Positions 42,657 through 50,829 of a DNA stretch of 64,000 nucleotides are shown one piece after another. This stretch comes from Viridibacillus sp050278625 (GTDB lineage: Bacteria > Bacillota > Bacilli > Bacillales_A > Planococcaceae): positions 9,330 to 73,329 of the forward strand of contig NZ_JBNNTI010000020.1 of assembly GCF_050278625.1 (NCBI RefSeq), given 5' to 3'. The position numbers and the translations under genes were made by a program. Each line of letters opens with the position of its first letter. Within the stretch, counting starts at the first letter, position 1. The notes beneath the pieces were generated by a model that was not told the DNA's origin, did not search any database, and worked only from the letters and a program-made list of their open reading frames with translations.

Positions 42657-43913
42657 CTACATTTTTTTTAAGCATTCCGTGCAAAGTAATTGCATTTCAA
42701 ATGCTTTTTTATATTTTTTATTCATTGCTAAATAAGTTGCATAATCCTCAGAAGCTAATATTAATTGTTTTAGATCAATATGCTCTTTGTATAATTCGAT
42801 ACTTCGTTGAATGTCATCCTCATATTTTTCAAAATCGCCTTTTTTATAATAGACCCTTGCTGCAAAAAAATAATATCCTGCTTTATTTTTTTTTGTTCGA
42901 ATATTAGAAACTAATAGAGGTATTTGACTTTCAACATATGATAACTGATTAAGCTCCAATAAAATTTCTAATCTTAATTTTATGGAAATATAATTATCAG
43001 CATAACTAATTGTTTTTTTATACTTTATAGCAGCATTTATTTGTATTAATGCTTCTTCAAATTGTTGTTTCTCATATAAAATGAGCGCCAAATTATGATG
43101 CAATAGTGACTTTAAATTATGGAACTCCGGACGGCAAATATTAAAACCTCTGTTTATATACTCTGTTGCTTGATCCAGTTCATTCTTTTCAATCAATGAA
43201 ATTGCAATTAAATTGTAACTATCTCCGGCCTTCATCCACTCATGGAGCTTTAAGTAAAGATCTTTTGCCTCAATTGCATACTTTAATGCTCGTTCAAATT
43301 GACATAAGTGAAAATGAGCCATTGCAATATTGTACGATATCCTCGCATTGAGTAGTTGATCTTCATTCATCACCAAAAGCCTTTTGAATCTCTCTCCACT
43401 TTCCTTAAAATCCCCAACATAGAAGTGGTAGACAGCAGTTACATAAAGATATTGATGTCTTGTTGATACAAATAATTGCGATTCATCAATTTCAATCATT
43501 GCAATTTCATTTTCATATAATTCAATTGCCAGATTATCTTGTTCCATCTTAACTAATGCTAGAAACTTAAGAAGTAAGAAATAATATTCTTGCCTGATGG
43601 AGGGTATGTATCTAAATTGCTCTTGATGTAAGTCCAAATATTGCTGGACCTCTTCAACACTCTCCTTATCAATTTTAGATTCCAGGGTGGATAAGATATT
43701 TTGCATTTCAGTTGTATCTTCATAAATATTATGAAAATATCTTTCCGGTACTTCAAGTCTAGCAGCTAGTAACTTGAGTGTATCAATAGAAGGGGTATAT
43801 CTGCAATTCTCAATATTGCTATAATGGGTTGGCGAGATAATTCCGTGGCAAATATCTGCCTGTTTTAACCCCTTTAAAAGTCGGATTCTTTTAATTCTAT
43901 TGCCAAGTTTCAA
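42657..43913 (-). CDS. RRNPP-type HTH-TPR regulator (PlcR/NprR-like)
   Basis: A 418-residue cytoplasmic regulator: XRE-type helix-turn-helix (residues 3-60, LGNRIKRIRLLKGLKQADIC ... HYSNIENCRYTPSIDTLKLLAARL) followed by about nine TPR helical pairs (VYHFYVGDFKESGERFKRLL, AMAHFHLCQFERALKYAIEA, LALILYEKQQFEEALIQIN, AARVYYKKGDFEKYEDDIQR). That is the architecture of peptide-responsive PlcR, NprR and PrgX proteins. TTG 43913 has GGGGGAG six bases upstream; the GTG at 43928 overlaps that site. The peptide gene follows immediately. About 220 AT-rich bases upstream (43930-44130) hold its promoter and nothing else I can name. Confidence 0.9.
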   Translation of the reverse strand: MKLGNRIKRIRLLKGLKQADICHGIISPTHYSNIENCRYTPSIDTLKLLAARLEVPERYFHNIYEDTTEMQNILSTLESKIDKESVEEVQQYLDLHQEQFRYIPSIRQEYYFLLLKFLALVKMEQDNLAIELYENEIAMIEIDESQLFVSTRHQYLYVTAVYHFYVGDFKESGERFKRLLVMNEDQLLNARISYNIAMAHFHLCQFERALKYAIEAKDLYLKLHEWMKAGDSYNLIAISLIEKNELDQATEYINRGFNICRPEFHNLKSLLHHNLALILYEKQQFEEALIQINAAIKYKKTISYADNYISIKLRLEILLELNQLSYVESQIPLLVSNIRTKKNKAGYYFFAARVYYKKGDFEKYEDDIQRSIELYKEHIDLKQLILASEDYATYLAMNKKYKKAFEMQLLCTECLKKM

Positions 43914-44132
43914 ATCTTTCTCCCCCACTTCACAAAGAGCTAGTCAATTTCTATAAAAATATTGTTTTTCGATTTTTATTGAAATAAATACCAAAAAAGT
44001 ACATTCAAGTGACATTGTAGTACCATTTCCTATTTATATTTTATTATTTAATAGGCATTTAGTATACAAAAAATAGCATTTACTTATAAATAAATCATGA
44101 TAAATAGGTAATGATTAGATATATTCTATTAT

Positions 44133-44181
44133 AAAAGAACTGCTATTCACCGATTTTGATTCCGTGAATAGCAGTTCTTTT
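44133..44181. terminator. Strong bidirectional terminator
   Basis: AAAAGAACTGCTATTCAC pairs perfectly (18 bp) with GTGAATAGCAGTTCTTTT. It overlaps the last bases of the methyltransferase gene. Confidence 0.92.
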
Positions 44182-44971
44182 ATGTTAATTCTTTTATTCC
44201 ATAGTGAAATTTTGACGAAAGACGAGCGTCTCGAACGAAGCCATATTGCCCAAATAACGCTGATTTGAAGTGTGCTTTTAAAACAATTCGTTTCTTTGCA
44301 ACACGCTCTGCTTGTGACATCCATTCATCTGATAAACCTTCATGAAGCCCTGCTTGTCGAAGTGGTTGAAAGCTAGTAGACTCTTCAATCGTTTCTTCAA
44401 ACATTGGATCCATATAAACAACATCAAAACTATTGTCAGGCTGTAACTTCAAATAATCTAGCGCTACTGAATGAACAACTTTAATCTGCTCCATACAAGA
44501 AAGAAGGGGTAAGTCAGTAATATCATAGCGCTTCATCCCTTCACTGACGATGAAAGCAACATTAGCATTCCCTTCACAGCCAATGACTTCGCCTGATTCA
44601 CCGACCGCAAATGCTGCCATCATACTATCTGTCGCCATACCTAAAGTACAATCCAGAAAGGTGTCACCTTCGTTCAACTGGCATGCAGCTAAAAAGGTAT
44701 CTATTTCCCCTCTTGCCGCGCGTTTCAAGCGAAATGCCGCAGAGCTTGGATGGAAGAAGAACGGAGCGTCTGCCCCTAGCGTATAATATTCATAGCGATT
44801 TTTTCCTGCAACAATCACGTTTGCATTATAATATGATGCCATTTTCGCAACCCCACGCTTTTTCCGCTCAACAAAGCGCGCATTTAATGCTTCACATGCT
44901 CGTTCCGCAAATTTCTTCGATAATGCATCTGGTCTTGCCGCAGTTGTTACTATCGTAGTTATTTCGTGCAT
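44180..44971 (-). CDS. ypiP: YpiP-like class I SAM methyltransferase
   Basis: A 263-residue protein with a Rossmann methyltransferase core: motif I FLDCTLGMATDSMMAAFAVG (about 108-127), VIGCEGN for the acidic ribose-binding residue, the DVVYMDPMFE catalytic motif IV (DPMF, about 185) and a C-terminal KAHFKSALFGQYGF. The DPMF type motif is that of N-methyltransferases acting on nucleic acid (RsmJ-like), so an rRNA target is likely. The N-terminal 95 residues form an extra domain typical of YpiP. Its start overlaps brxA by 13 bases. Confidence 0.85.
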   Translation of the reverse strand: MHEITTIVTTAARPDALSKKFAERACEALNARFVERKKRGVAKMASYYNANVIVAGKNRYEYYTLGADAPFFFHPSSAAFRLKRAARGEIDTFLAACQLNEGDTFLDCTLGMATDSMMAAFAVGESGEVIGCEGNANVAFIVSEGMKRYDITDLPLLSCMEQIKVVHSVALDYLKLQPDNSFDVVYMDPMFEETIEESTSFQPLRQAGLHEGLSDEWMSQAERVAKKRIVLKAHFKSALFGQYGFVRDARLSSKFHYGIKELT

Positions 44972-45396
44972 ACTTGATCTAATACACCTGCTAAATGATC
45001 ACGTACTTGCTCCATCGCGAATCCTTCGATTTGTTCACGAGGGATGAAGTAAGCTAATTGACCATCTTTTAATATTGCAATAGAAGGAGAGCTTGGTAGT
45101 ACTTCCTCAAAATAACTACGCATTTGGGCAGTTGCTTCTTTATCTTGTCCTGCAAATACTGTCACTAAATGATCCGGTTTATGTTCAGCTGCTTCAAGAG
45201 CTGCAGCAACAGCTGGTCTTGCTAAACCTGCCGCACAACCACAGACTGAGTTAATGACTACTAGTGAAGTTCCTTTAGATTCTTGGACGTGTTCAGCTAC
45301 TTCATCAGGTGTTAATAGCTCTGTAAATCCAACGTTAACTAGCTCCTCGCGCATCGGTTTTACAATTCCTAACATATATTCTTCGTAAGCATTCAT
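44959..45396 (-). CDS. brxA: Bacilliredoxin (BrxA/YphP family)
   Basis: A 145-residue thioredoxin-fold protein that removes bacillithiol from S-bacillithiolated proteins. The active site is the family's CGC motif in VVINSVCGCAAGLARPAV (about residues 50-56), followed by VFAGQDKEATAQMRSYF and SPSIAILKDGQLAYFIPREQIEG. YphP and YqiW are close paralogues; the position beside ypiP favours the YphP (BrxA) name. Coupled to the downstream methyltransferase by overlap. Confidence 0.93.
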   Translation of the reverse strand: MNAYEEYMLGIVKPMREELVNVGFTELLTPDEVAEHVQESKGTSLVVINSVCGCAAGLARPAVAAALEAAEHKPDHLVTVFAGQDKEATAQMRSYFEEVLPSSPSIAILKDGQLAYFIPREQIEGFAMEQVRDHLAGVLDQVCTK

Positions 45397-45596
45397 ATTT
45401 TCTACCTCTTTCTTATCTATTCATATTTCTTGATTTATAAGGGTTTTCACCTTCTTATTGTATATGTACTTACATATAATTTCACCCTTTTTCACTTCTT
45501 ATGTGATTTTTTTGTGATTTTTTCAAAAAAGATCACAATACAAATTTGTGCATAATATACAACGAAAAACGATAAAGAGCGAAGCCCACTAATTGG

Positions 45597-45665
45597 CTAT
45601 CGCTCTTTATCATATTTTAACCCTAATCGCATTTTTACTTCCTCATTCACCTTATTACGTAAAGC
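45597..45665 (-). pseudogene. Coding-tail fragment similar to the 24-kb SOS operon
   Basis: In the 45397-45806 gap the minus strand reads LRNKVNEEVKMRLGLKYDKER to a stop at 45597-45599, inside a hairpin (AAAGAGCGA/TCGCTCTTT, 45572-45612). The same tail-plus-hairpin pair is at 24102-24189. The body of the gene is missing here; the rest of the gap shows no other gene. Confidence 0.5.
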
Positions 45666-45806
45666 TACTTATCTCGTACTTTTGCCAGAGGGCTTGTTAC
45701 ATCTTAAATTCCAATTAATTCGAATGTCATACAATCTAATTAATAGTGCAAACAGTAATATAAAGGTATAATTGCCATATCTTAAAAATCAAAGGAGTTT
45801 TATCTT

Positions 45807-46250
45807 ATGAGTGAAAGAGTTCCCTATTATACTGTTGCACCTGATGGGTTGAAAATCATGATGGATATGGAGAAGTACACCAAAAAATCTACTATTAATC
45901 GAACTACTAGAGAACTTATCAAAATTAGAGTGTCCCAAATTAACGGTTGTGCTTATTGTATAGATACTCATTCATCCGATGCTCGTAAGATGGGTGAAAC
46001 GGAACAACGAATTTATTGTTTAAATGCTTGGAATGAATGTACTTTTTATACACTTGAAGAAAAAGTTGCTCTAGAACTATCTGAACATATTACTTTAATC
46101 CCTACTAAAAGAGTTCCTGAAGATCTGTATAAGCGAGTACGTGAACTGTATAACGATAGAGAATACGTTGATCTTGTGCTAATCATCAATCAAATCAACA
46201 GTTGGAATAGAATTTCTATTGCAATGGGAAATATGGCAACCGAAAAATAA
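45807..46250 (+). CDS. Carboxymuconolactone decarboxylase-family (AhpD-like) protein
   Basis: A 147-residue all-helical protein with the AhpD signature ELIKIRVSQINGCAYCIDTHSSDARKMGE: the CAYC redox pair and following His (about residues 50-56). Proteins of this family act as small peroxidases or thiol-disulfide relays rather than decarboxylases. AAAGGAG precedes the ATG. Single gene followed by a terminator, next to an unrelated FAD enzyme in convergent orientation. Confidence 0.92.
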   Translation: MSERVPYYTVAPDGLKIMMDMEKYTKKSTINRTTRELIKIRVSQINGCAYCIDTHSSDARKMGETEQRIYCLNAWNECTFYTLEEKVALELSEHITLIPTKRVPEDLYKRVRELYNDREYVDLVLIINQINSWNRISIAMGNMATEK

Positions 46251-46258
46251 TCCCTCTC

Positions 46259-46288
46259 AACGAGCATCTTAAGGTGTTCGTTTTTTCC
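46259..46288 (+). terminator. Terminator of the AhpD-like gene
   Basis: AACGAGCA and TGTTCGTT pair (one G-T), then TTTT. Confidence 0.75.
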
Positions 46289-46381
46289 TTTTACTTCTCA
46301 TTATTCTTCTACCATCCCTAACTAATTAGCGCTTAGGGGCCATTGTATAAACACGATGACCGTCAAAACTATTTTTTATAA

Positions 46382-47728
46382 TTAGAGTGTCAAACTATCA
46401 GATATACATTTTCCTACATAAAGGCCACTTGCTGCTGCTTGTGATAATGAATGAGTAACACCTGAACAATCTCCAATCAAATACAATCCTTTAATAGGTG
46501 CCTCAAACTGTTCATTGGTTTTAATAGTAGGAGCATAAAATTTCCCATCAATTCCATATAGCAAAGTATCTTTATCAATAGGTTCTTCAATAAATTGTTC
46601 TAAACGTGACAAAAATTGTTTAAGACCTTCAATATATAATTGTGGAATTTCTTTATTAAGGTCTCCATAATCCCCAGATAGTGTAGGCTGTATATGATTA
46701 TATTTCATCACGTTTGCCACTGTAGGTTGTCCCCTCAATAAATCCTCCAAACGCTGTACAATAATTCGATCTCGTCCTTGGTTAATTCCTTTAATAATTG
46801 TCCTTGCATATAAATTTGCTTCTGTGAGAGTAGGAAAATAACGTGGGATAAATAAAGTGAAATTTAGGTTAGAAGTGCCAGTCTTTTGTTCTCGAAAATT
46901 TTGACCGTCAGGCATAACTAAACCTTCTTCGTACTTACGGATAATACGTCCTTTTGGATTCATACAGTAAGTAGTTGCTGTGAAATGTTCGTGTTGATAA
47001 GAAAGTTTTGTTTCAAATGTATCTTTTAATATTGAGCGAAGTTGATTTTCTTTCATTTCTACTCGAATACCTAAATCTACGCGACTTTGTTCCTGTGTAA
47101 TTTTAAGAGTCGAGCACATTTTTTTTAACCAATCTGTCCCAGAACGCCCAGTTGCAAATACTAATTGCTTAGAATGAACTATTCCTTGATTTGTAGTTAT
47201 TTTAAAATGTTCTTTCTGTTTAACGATATGTTGTACATCTATCTGAAATCTGATATCTATCTTATTAAGTAAAAACTCATAGAGTTGCTGGAAAACATTT
47301 GTCGAAAGTATAGTACCTAGGTGCCGCACTTGTGTTGTTAGCATTTGTAAGCCACTTGACTCGGCTCTTTTGGTGAGATTTATATTATCTGTGGAGTATT
47401 TTAGAACTGAATTTCCACCAAAACGACATAGGATCTCATCTACTTCATCCATTAGTTTTATAAAAACTTCTTTACCTATTTTTTGCTCTAGCTCCCCTCC
47501 GAACCCATTTGTGTAATTAAATTTTCCTTCAGATTTTCCTAGGCCACCAAAACCAAAATATTTATCACATGTATTACAGTTACATGATTCCTCTTGTTCT
47601 AAAGGACAATTTCGATGATCTAATGGTTTTCCTTTATCAAGAATTAAAATATTTTTGTTGCTGTGGGCTAATGTATAAGCCATAAAAACAGCGCTTACTC
47701 CGGAGCCGACGATTGTAACATCATACAT
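46382..47728 (-). CDS. FAD-dependent oxidoreductase (COG2509 type)
   Basis: A 448-residue flavoprotein: N-terminal dinucleotide-binding VTIVGSGVSAVFMAYTLA, a Cys-rich insert (CPLEQEESCNCNTCDKYFGFGGLGKSEG), the FAD-family strand QLVFATGRSGTDWL near residue 190 and the C-terminal GLYLIGDCSGVTHSLSQAAASG. The Cys cluster followed by GFGGLGKSEGK fits the uncharacterised COG2509 dehydrogenases, distant relatives of BaiN/HI0933. Substrate unknown. It starts at ATG with no strong RBS visible in the first 15 bases (GGTGAAAG). The 140 bases upstream hold no gene. Confidence 0.88.
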   Translation of the reverse strand: MYDVTIVGSGVSAVFMAYTLAHSNKNILILDKGKPLDHRNCPLEQEESCNCNTCDKYFGFGGLGKSEGKFNYTNGFGGELEQKIGKEVFIKLMDEVDEILCRFGGNSVLKYSTDNINLTKRAESSGLQMLTTQVRHLGTILSTNVFQQLYEFLLNKIDIRFQIDVQHIVKQKEHFKITTNQGIVHSKQLVFATGRSGTDWLKKMCSTLKITQEQSRVDLGIRVEMKENQLRSILKDTFETKLSYQHEHFTATTYCMNPKGRIIRKYEEGLVMPDGQNFREQKTGTSNLNFTLFIPRYFPTLTEANLYARTIIKGINQGRDRIIVQRLEDLLRGQPTVANVMKYNHIQPTLSGDYGDLNKEIPQLYIEGLKQFLSRLEQFIEEPIDKDTLLYGIDGKFYAPTIKTNEQFEAPIKGLYLIGDCSGVTHSLSQAAASGLYVGKCISDSLTL

Positions 47729-47871
47729 ATTCTTTCACCTACTATTGAAATGTTTGGTTTTTATTTTCTAGTGTATAACAAATTTTCATTGCTGGGAAAT
47801 AAACTTACATTAATTAGAGATACAAATGTTTGTAAATTCATAAGTTATTTAATAGTCGATAGATATTATTG

Positions 47872-48051
47872 TTACTTTTTAGTAACGTTTCCTTTCGATT
47901 GTTCATCCCTTTTATCTTGATTCTTCCACTTTCGTATTTGTGAATCAGACAGTTCTAATTGTTCAGCAACGTCTTTTAGCTTCATTTCACCACTACTGTT
48001 CTTCTACAATTCAAAAGCTTCATCACGTTTGGGGTTTCTCGGTTTATCCAT
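47872..48051 (-). pseudogene. Phage terminase small subunit N-terminus, with in-frame stop
   Basis: ATG 48051, preceded by GGTGGTGTTATG, starts MDKPRNPKRDEAFEL, then a TAG (48004-48006), then KLKDVAEQLELSDSQIRKWK and a stop at 47872-47874. This is the short HTH module at the start of phage terminase small subunits (PF10668-like). It is truncated as well as interrupted, so it is prophage debris. Confidence 0.75.
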
Positions 48052-48165
48052 CTTTCATAACACCACCTCCGAATAATCAATTGTCTCTGTATCACCTCAT
48101 TATGCTAATTGCCATTCAATTTAGTTATAATCTTCCAATAAATAAAATATTATAATTAATAAGGA

Positions 48166-48301
48166 GGTGATTAATATTTAAAAGAAATTAGGTATTCTTC
48201 TTTTTGCTGTAGCACTTTTTGGTGCAACATCTGCATTTGCTGCCTCTGCTGCTGGACCAAAATGTTACAGGGCAGGTACGTTATGGATATGCGAATACTA
48301 A
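48166..48301 (+). pseudogene. Small Cys-containing secreted peptide gene lacking a start codon
   Basis: AAGGAGGTGA (48161-48170) is an ideal RBS, but where the ATG should be (48176) the sequence reads ATT TAA. The frame after it (48182-48301) is KKLGILLFAVALFGATSAFA then AASAAGPKCYRAGTLWICEY, a signal peptide plus a 20-residue tail with two Cys, and a clean terminator follows. It looks like a small bacteriocin or signalling-type gene inactivated at its start, or a case of unusual initiation or base error. Confidence 0.6.
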
Positions 48302-48342
48302 ATCATTAATAAAGATATAGATAATAGATTTTATGTTTAATT

Positions 48343-48370
48343 AAAAGCCACTTTGTAGTGGTTTTTTTAT
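48343..48370 (+). terminator. Terminator after the broken peptide gene
   Basis: AAAGCCACT/AGTGGTTT around TTGT followed by TTTTT. Confidence 0.85.
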
Positions 48371-48487
48371 TTATGCTAATTACTTTTAAAGACATAAAAC
48401 TTTCTTCTGCTATTAAACTCTTCCTGTTGTTTTTTTCAGTATATTTACCTATATAGAATGCCAAAATCGGCTCTGTTATCAATACAT

Positions 48488-48735
48488 CTAGCGCATGTTT
48501 GAAGCTACTAACCTAACAAAACTTTTATAGTCTTTAGATTCTTTCGGATTACGTACATTTACGCCTTTGCCAATCCTTGAAAATTTGAGCTTGTACACCA
48601 CCGTCAATGTCAAATGTGATAGTATTCAGACCTCTACACCTATCATTCTGTTATATTCTTCAGTTAACCTTTCATCACAAAAGTTTTCATAAACACCGCG
48701 AGGATACTTTCTGATAAAAGTACTTAGGACTAGTA
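48488..48735 (-). pseudogene. Prophage relic: RusA-like resolvase and an adjoining fragment
   Basis: Two minus-strand fragments. 48488-48600 reads GVNVRNPKESKDYKSFVRLVASNMR, resembling the middle of RusA Holliday-junction resolvases (prgr...PKkskdYe...vr). 48626-48735 reads FIRKYPRGVYENFCDERLTEEYNRM, which I cannot name. Both are bounded by stops and lack starts. They lie between dead terminase and dUTPase genes on the same strand, as phage gene order would predict. Nothing else is visible in 48371-48840. Confidence 0.45.
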
Positions 48736-48841
48736 ACATATTCTGTTTCAAAACATAAAATATTTATGATGACTGACATTAAATTATTTTTCACTTCCAA
48801 AAAACCTAAAGGAGTTTTGTTGTACCTTAAGGAGGGACACA

Positions 48842-49014
48842 ATGGAAAATGATTATAATAAACAAGAGTGCCGAATCACCTGAAGCTTATGCTGCTACTA
48901 CAAGCAGCGTTAGAAGCCTCATATAACAAAAATTCTACTAATCGAGATAATTATTTGCAAACAAAAGTTGAACTATTATCGAAACAAATCGCTAGTCTAG
49001 AGAGTAAAAAATAG
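48842..49014 (+). pseudogene. Small coiled-coil gene with a frameshift
   Basis: AAGGAGGG then ATG 48842 opens MENDYNKQE but stops at TGA after 13 codons. From about 48871 another frame reads LKLMLLLQAALEASYNKN ... YLQTKVELLSKQIASLESKK to TAG 49012-49014. Correcting one base would give a protein of about 57 residues with a hydrophobic first half and a coiled-coil end. It is 30 bases upstream of the DUF1259-type gene and may have been its operon partner. Confidence 0.6.
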
Positions 49015-49043
49015 AATTTAATGTAACAGGAGTGATGTCTTTA

Positions 49044-49436
49044 ATGCCGAGTTTACAAACTCTTTGCAGTCAATTTGCTCAAACTGTTAATGGGAAACCT
49101 ACTATGAAACAAGGGAGGTGTTCAGTAGAAATTGAGCGTAACTTGTACGTCACTATTCAAGGTCGTCCTAGTCGTAGTGCGTTACCAGCTGGAATAACAT
49201 TTGAATCATTAGATACCGAAGGGAATGCTCTCAACCTTGGTGAAGTCGCAGTACTTCAAGAAGAACTCCCCTTATTTGTTAATGCACTTGTGAGAAATAA
49301 TTTAATAGTAAGCGCTATTCATAATCACTGGATTTTCATGAATCCTACAATCTTATACGTTCATTTTCAATCTGTGGAGCCTCCATTATCTTTTGCAAAT
49401 AAATTTTCGGATGCTTTCAAAGTTTTGCGACATTGA
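49044..49436 (+). CDS. DUF1259 (LppY/LpqO-like) protein
   Basis: A 130-residue protein whose whole length matches one DUF1259 domain: RNLYVTIQGRPSRSALPAGITFESLD, GNALNLGEVAVLQEELPLFVNAL, IVSAIHNHWIFMNPTILYVHFQSVEPPLSFA. The His pair in HNH is invariant in what I recall of the family. No signal peptide, unlike the two-domain secreted mycobacterial relatives. AGGAGTGA sits eight bases before ATG 49044; an in-frame GTG at 49032 is part of that site. Function unknown. Confidence 0.88.
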   Translation: MPSLQTLCSQFAQTVNGKPTMKQGRCSVEIERNLYVTIQGRPSRSALPAGITFESLDTEGNALNLGEVAVLQEELPLFVNALVRNNLIVSAIHNHWIFMNPTILYVHFQSVEPPLSFANKFSDAFKVLRH

Positions 49437-49442
49437 ATAAAT

Positions 49443-49583
49443 TCAAAAATCACATCCATCTAATTCAACCAACAAAACCAAATTTTTTTTACTCAAACGG
49501 TCCTCATCTGATTGTACTGGATGCAGTTCATATATATAGTCATCCAGCTCTCTCTGAGCCTCAAATAACTTTGTTAGATTCAT
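49443..49583 (-). pseudogene. Phage dUTPase N-terminal remnant
   Basis: The minus strand has ATG 49583 and reads MNLTKLFEAQRELDDYI ... RLSKKNLVLLVELDG before TGA at 49443-49445. MNLTKLFE-QRELD and the KK..LALLVEL block open all-alpha phage dUTPases. The catalytic EExxE region is missing. Same strand as the terminase, RusA and SSB relics. Confidence 0.7.
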
Positions 49584-49698
49584 AGTTTTCTTCCCGTCTC
49601 ACTTAATTTTTGAAATTCACACTTTAAAGACCCTTCAAAAAAAATACATGTAACATAAAATAATTTTAATATGACATTGATTACTGGAGGCTAACAGT

Positions 49699-49974
49699 TT
49701 GAATGAAATTAATAAAAACTTAGGTAAAGATAGAAACCAACTAGCACTTCAAGCTGCCGAACTAGCCGTCATTGCTGATGTAATAACTACACTCGGTTAT
49801 ACAATATCAACTATTTCAGCAATACTTACATTGGAGGCAGAACAACAAAACCAAAATCATCAAGAAAATGATAAGAAAAATAATAAAAACATGCAGAAAC
49901 AGATTGATTATTTAACAATAGAATTAGAAAAACTTAAAAATCAAGTAAATAAAAAGAGCCACCATAGAAAATAG
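49699..49974 (+). CDS. Small coiled-coil protein of unknown function (91 aa)
   Basis: TTG 49699 stands eight bases after TGGAGG. The product has a hydrophobic first half (LALQAAELAVIADVITTLGYTIS) and a long charged coiled coil (MQKQIDYLTIELEKLKNQVNKK). It resembles in design the broken gene at 48842, so the two may be paralogues. I do not recognise the family. A hairpin AAATCATT/AATGATTTA (49978-50005) follows. Confidence 0.65.
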   Translation: MNEINKNLGKDRNQLALQAAELAVIADVITTLGYTISTISAILTLEAEQQNQNHQENDKKNNKNMQKQIDYLTIELEKLKNQVNKKSHHRK

Positions 49975-50034
49975 TGTAAATCATTTCTCTATTATGAATG
50001 ATTTAGCTTAGCCATCATGAAACGTTAGTTATTA

Positions 50035-50301
50035 CGTGCGCCATTTTCGTTCATTTCTTTTATCTGGTCATTAAACTTGTTCCCAAACCATCACTACTTG
50101 GACATTCTAATTTTAATATTGCCCCTCATACGAACCTGTTTGAATACGTCCTTCGATTACTGCAAGACTTCCCTTCTTCAAAAATTTATCTGCGTTCTCA
50201 GCCTGTTTACGCCATACAATACAATGGGTCAAGTCTGCTTGTTGTTCTCTACTTGCATCCTTAAAAGTACGATTAACTGCTAATGTGAAACGATTGGCAA
50301 A
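50035..50301 (-). pseudogene. Single-stranded DNA-binding protein remnant
   Basis: The minus strand reads FTLAVNRTFKDASREQQADL, CIVWRKQAENADKFLKKGSL, AVIEGRIQTGSYEGQY and a stop at 50113-50115, the centre of an SSB OB-fold. A shifted frame beyond it (NKFNDQIKEMNENGA) looks like its acidic tail region. The start is missing. It is the first member of the minus-strand prophage relics SSB, dUTPase, RusA, terminase. Confidence 0.7.
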
Positions 50302-50331
50302 ATAAAAAGCACCCCTAAGGATGCTTTAATA

Positions 50332-50634
50332 TTAGAACGACTCATTTTCTATCCAAACAGCATTTTTATCTTCTGGTTCATAAAACGAAACTATTTGTCT
50401 TCTTGCACCTGTAATCGCTTCTATTTCAGAAGGGAAATTTGCTATAGATGATATAAATGGCCCCTCTTGCTCACTGCCTTGATAGTAGTGACTGGTTACA
50501 AAATGAAAATATCCATGAGCATCTTTAGTGATTCTTATTTTAATCTTCTGATCACCAATTTTAACAATAAATTGGCTAATAATTTCTTCGACACTCTTAA
50601 ATGCTTTATCTTCTAAATAATCTATATATGACAT
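50332..50634 (-). CDS. Small protein of unknown function (100 aa), OhrR-like operator
   Basis: ATG 50634 follows GGGAGG by eight bases. The soluble 100-residue product (SYIDYLEDKAFKSVEEIISQ ... YFHFVTSHYYQGSEQEGPF) shows a mixed alpha/beta pattern and no known motif. Its promoter region contains the palindrome at 50652-50666, shared with the unrelated small gene at 61478-61681, so the two are probably co-regulated. A weak hairpin (AAAGCA/TGCTTT, 50307-50329) follows. Confidence 0.75.
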   Translation of the reverse strand: MSYIDYLEDKAFKSVEEIISQFIVKIGDQKIKIRITKDAHGYFHFVTSHYYQGSEQEGPFISSIANFPSEIEAITGARRQIVSFYEPEDKNAVWIENESF

Positions 50635-50651
50635 GATATTCGCCTCCCACA

Positions 50652-50666
50652 ACAATTATAAGTTGT
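50652..50666. promoter_or_regulatory. Palindromic operator ACAATTATAAGTTGT
   Basis: The palindrome covers the minus-strand -10 (TATAAT) of the 100-aa gene. Its arms (ACAATT...AGTTGT) resemble the TACAATT-AATTGTA arms of OhrR/MarR-type operators. A matching site is at 61699-61713. Confidence 0.6.
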
Positions 50667-50829
50667 AGAAGAATGCAAGTCTGTGACGTAAATCACATTA
50701 CACTCGTTCAAACGAATAATATAGTCAGCCCTACACATCGTGTTTAAGTCGTTCTATCCAAATAATTGCATTAATGCCTCTTCTGGCAGATAAATCGGTT
50801 CTTTATCCCATATAAGTACTTAAAAACCA

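Noticed and set aside
45789..45971. 60-codon minus-strand ORF
   Set aside because: Antisense to the AhpD-like gene.
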